From assembly GCA_016790225.1 (NCBI GenBank), contig JAEUOZ010000062.1, positions 1-25,690 on the forward strand: a stretch of 25,690 nucleotides of DNA. The letters run 5' to 3'. The stretch is from Rubrivivax sp. Its GTDB lineage: Bacteria > Pseudomonadota > Gammaproteobacteria > Burkholderiales > Burkholderiaceae. Below, piece by piece: positions 23,503 through 25,690 of the stretch. Below the pieces are notes generated by a model that did no database searches, was not told the origin of the DNA, and saw nothing but the letters and a program-made list of their open reading frames with translations. The position numbers were made by a program, and so were the translations under genes. The number at the start of each line of letters is the position of its first letter. Position 1 is the first letter of the stretch.

Positions 23503-24270
23503 TCAGGGGCTGGCCGTTGCAGCACCGGCCTGGTTCAGCCGGGCTGCGTGCCATTCGACCAGGCGCCGCATGTGCCGCAGCGAGATCTGGTGGGCATGGA
23601 TCAGCCCCAGCACGCCATTGCGGTGGAAGGCCGTGAGCGTGGCGTCCGGCAAATCGGCGAAGCGCTTTTCATCGACGGTGAGAAAGCCTTCCACGGCCAG
23701 CGTCTTGCCATCGGGCAAGGTCGCGTCAAAGCGCATGGGCTGCAGCAGATCGGCTTCCACCAGCACGCTGCCGAAGAGCCGCGTGCGCTGGATCTCGGTC
23801 TCCACCTTTTCCAGCTGATCGCGCATGCCGGTGAGCAGTTCGCTGGGCTGACCCTGTTCGTCGAACAGCGCCTGGCCTTCGGTCTGTGACCAGCCGGCGT
23901 AGTTCTGATCGATCACCACCAGCACGCGTGATTCATCCTGCCGCGCGATGCCGAAGGGGTAGGCGCGCAACAGGGCCGGCACGTACTGCGCGCGCCAGCG
24001 GCCGGCTTCGACAAAGAGGTTGGACTTGTCGGTGATGCCCAGCACCGCGATCGGCGCCACCAGCATCTTGCCGCTGGCCTCGTCCTTGCCGGCATCGATG
24101 AAGACGATCGGGTATTCGCAGCAGGCGTCGCCGAACTCCACCGAAGCCAGAAAGATCGCGTTGAGGTTGGCGGTCACGGACCAGTCGGCCACGGGGCCGG
24201 ACAGGCGCAGGCCACGGTGCTGCACGCTGTCGACGGCCACGGGCTGGATGAACAGGTTCGGATTGATCAC
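23503..24270 (-). CDS. SapC-family protein
   Basis: A 255-residue protein. The segments CCEYPIVFIDAG, ALLGITDKSNLFV-like (VLGITDKSNLFVEAGRW), VPALLRAYPFGIA and FDEQGQPSELL match the SapC family (PF07277), named after a Campylobacter S-layer-associated gene. The start is a GTG at 24270. There is no signal peptide, so it is probably cytoplasmic. In proteobacteria SapC homologues commonly sit beside TonB receptors, tryptophan halogenases or catabolic genes; the function is not established. Here it lies 46 bp before the MBL-fold gene and 15 bp after the CorC-like gene on the same strand. It may be the first gene of the ring-degradation operon. Confidence 0.78.
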   Translation of the reverse strand: MINPNLFIQPVAVDSVQHRGLRLSGPVADWSVTANLNAIFLASVEFGDACCEYPIVFIDAGKDEASGKMLVAPIAVLGITDKSNLFVEAGRWRAQYVPALLRAYPFGIARQDESRVLVVIDQNYAGWSQTEGQALFDEQGQPSELLTGMRDQLEKVETEIQRTRLFGSVLVEADLLQPMRFDATLPDGKTLAVEGFLTVDEKRFADLPDATLTAFHRNGVLGLIHAHQISLRHMRRLVEWHAARLNQAGAATASP

Positions 24271-24285
24271 GGCTCTTGCACTCCA

Positions 24286-25584
24286 TCAGTCTTCGGGCGG
24301 GGTGGCCAGCCGGGTCACCAGCACCTTGTCGATGCGCCGGCCATCCAGATCCACCACCTCGAAGCGCCACGGGTGCCATTCGACCACATCGGCGGTGGCC
24401 GGCAGCCGCCCCAGAAGCAGCAGGATCATGCCGGCCAGCGTGTTGTAGCGGCCCCGGTCTTCCTCAGGCAGATCCTTGAGCTCCAGGCGGTCCTTCAGCT
24501 CGGGCACGGGGATCAGGCCGTCCATCAGCCAGCTGCCGTCCTCGCGCCGCACGGCCCAGGCGTCCTCGGCGGCGGGGCTGCTGAATTCGCCGGTGATGGC
24601 CTCCAGCACGTCACGCTCGGTGATCACGCCCTGCACGGCGCCATATTCGTCCACCACGAAGACCAGCTCGGTGCCGGCGCCGCGCAGGTGCTCCAGCAGC
24701 TCCATGCCCGACAGCGTCTCGGGCACGAAGACCGGCGGCACCAGGTGCGCGGTCAGATCGAAGGGGGCGCGTGCTGCCAGCGCCGGCACCAGGCGCTGCA
24801 CCGGCAGCACGCCGATGACATCGTCCAGGCTGCTGCGGCAGACCGGGTAACGCGAGTGCCCGTGCTCGGACAGCGTGGCGATGATCTCGTCCACCGGCGC
24901 CGCCGCATCGAGCCAGGCGATCTCGGCGCGCGGGATCATCATCGAGCCGATCTGCCGATCATCCAGGCGGAAGACGTTGCGCACCATCTGGTGTTCCTGC
25001 GCCTCGATGACGCCGGCGTCCAGGCCTTCTTCCAGCTGCGCGGCGATCTCTTCTTCGGTCACCGCGCGGGCGCCGGTCTCGCGGATGCCCATCAGCCGCA
25101 GCACGGCGCCCGTGCAGGCGCCCAGCAGGGCCACAAATGGCCGTGTCGCCGTGGACAGCCAGTTCATGGGCGGAGCCACCAGCCGGGCCACGGCTTCGGG
25201 AAAGAGCTGGCCCAGGCGCTTGGGCACCAGCTCGCCGAAGATGATGGTGAGGAAGGTGATGATCACCACCACCAGCGCCGTGGCGCTGATGCGCGCGGCG
25301 CCCTCCTGGATGGCGACACTGGCCTGCAACCAGGCCGCCAGCGGCTCGGCGAATGCCGCCTCGCCGACGATGCCGTTGAGCACGCCGATCGACGTGATGC
25401 CGATCTGGATGGTGGAGAGGAACCGCGTCGGGTCCGCACCCAGGGTGGCGGCGGCTTGCGCCCGCCGGTCGCCCTCATCGATCATCTTCTGCAGCCTGGC
25501 CTTGCGGGCTGCCACCAGCGCGATCTCCGACATCGCGAACACGCCGTTGAGGAGGATGAGGGCGAAGAGTATCGCTAGTTCCAT
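24286..25584 (-). CDS. CorC/HlyC-type (CNNM domain) hemolysin-family membrane protein
   Basis: This 432-residue inner-membrane protein has three parts. An N-terminal CNNM/DUF21 domain spans about residues 1-195, with helices at 1-22, 55-80, 95-118 and 135-155 and the blocks LNGVFAMSEIALVAARKARL and FGELVPKRLGQLFPEAVA. A CBS pair covers about 205-330, with MMIPRAEIAWLD, HSRYPVCRSSLDDVIGVL and ELVFVVDEYGAVQGVIT. A C-terminal CorC_HlyC domain follows (RYNTLAGMILLLLGRLP). The family is linked to Mg2+/Co2+ transport; the name hemolysin is historical. The ATG at 25584 begins the first helix. It probably has its own promoter in the final 106 bp, but no clear boxes are visible. A link to the aromatic genes downstream is not implied. 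Confidence 0.92.
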   Translation of the reverse strand: MELAILFALILLNGVFAMSEIALVAARKARLQKMIDEGDRRAQAAATLGADPTRFLSTIQIGITSIGVLNGIVGEAAFAEPLAAWLQASVAIQEGAARISATALVVVIITFLTIIFGELVPKRLGQLFPEAVARLVAPPMNWLSTATRPFVALLGACTGAVLRLMGIRETGARAVTEEEIAAQLEEGLDAGVIEAQEHQMVRNVFRLDDRQIGSMMIPRAEIAWLDAAAPVDEIIATLSEHGHSRYPVCRSSLDDVIGVLPVQRLVPALAARAPFDLTAHLVPPVFVPETLSGMELLEHLRGAGTELVFVVDEYGAVQGVITERDVLEAITGEFSSPAAEDAWAVRREDGSWLMDGLIPVPELKDRLELKDLPEEDRGRYNTLAGMILLLLGRLPATADVVEWHPWRFEVVDLDGRRIDKVLVTRLATPPED

Positions 25585-25610
25585 ATGCGGGTGCTGTGCG
25601 GCACCGACGC

Positions 25611-25638
25611 GTAACCCGGGGCGCCAATGGTAACCCGG
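25611..25638. repeat. Short direct repeat upstream of the CorC-like gene
   Basis: GTAACCCGG occurs at 25611-25619 and 25630-25638, a 19-bp period. It could be a regulator site or chance. Confidence 0.25.
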
Positions 25639-25690
25639 ATTGCGTGAGGGGATTGGTGCGGTGGGGACGGCGCGCCGTTACGCTTGACGT

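Overview
GC-rich, gene-dense chromosomal DNA that looks like a betaproteobacterium of the order Burkholderiales (Comamonadaceae/Rubrivivax-like). The reasons are the strong G/C third-position bias, a Bug-type solute-binding protein, a DUF2946 copper-type protein, a DUF2783–fumarylacetoacetase pair and several aromatic/acyl-CoA catabolic clusters. I see 25 protein-coding genes, one of them cut by the left edge. There are no rRNA or tRNA genes, CRISPR arrays, insertion sequences or phage genes, and no gene-free stretch above 300 bp.

Layout. (1) 1-1927, minus: a copper-handling group of DUF2946 protein, two small single-span membrane proteins, a SCO1/SenC lipoprotein and a PCu(A)C chaperone (partial). 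(2) 1962-4131, minus: an acyl-CoA/aromatic group of enoyl-CoA hydratase, SDR and 2-hydroxychromene-2-carboxylate isomerase-like protein. It diverges from a TetR regulator (4239-4850) that is translationally coupled to an orphan six-TM ABC-exporter-like membrane protein. (3) 5698-7609: a MetE-C-like methyl/alkyl transferase diverging from a GntR/FCD regulator, with two TTGGATCCAA palindromes in the shared control region. (4) 7695-11196, plus: a two-domain chromate transporter ChrA followed by a YhgE/Pip-type membrane protein. (5) 11206-16512: a hydroxycinnamate-type cluster of amidohydrolase (minus) diverging from crotonase, feruloyl-CoA synthase, Bug protein and MarR regulator. (6) 16595-18841: a class V aminotransferase diverging from an AEC-family permease. 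(7) 18875-25584, minus: CorC/HlyC-type membrane protein, SapC-family protein, metallo-beta-lactamase-fold protein, FAD aromatic monooxygenase, DUF2783 protein and fumarylacetoacetase. The last four look like an aromatic ring-degradation operon.

How it fits together. Most of the window is accessory catabolism arranged as regulator-plus-pathway modules. The best candidate for a less usual system is module 5. A feruloyl-CoA synthase, a crotonase with both catalytic glutamates and an ACMSD-type amidohydrolase, under a MarR regulator and with no aldehyde dehydrogenase, fits a CouO-like beta-oxidative deacetylation route for hydroxycinnamates better than the classical vanillin route. An almost perfect 18-bp direct repeat lies in its divergent promoter. 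Other points worth attention are a metallo-beta-lactamase-fold protein that has lost several metal ligands, an SDR with Phe in place of the catalytic Tyr, the GntR gene with an apparently leaderless start inside its own operator, and the ABC-exporter membrane domain without an ATPase.
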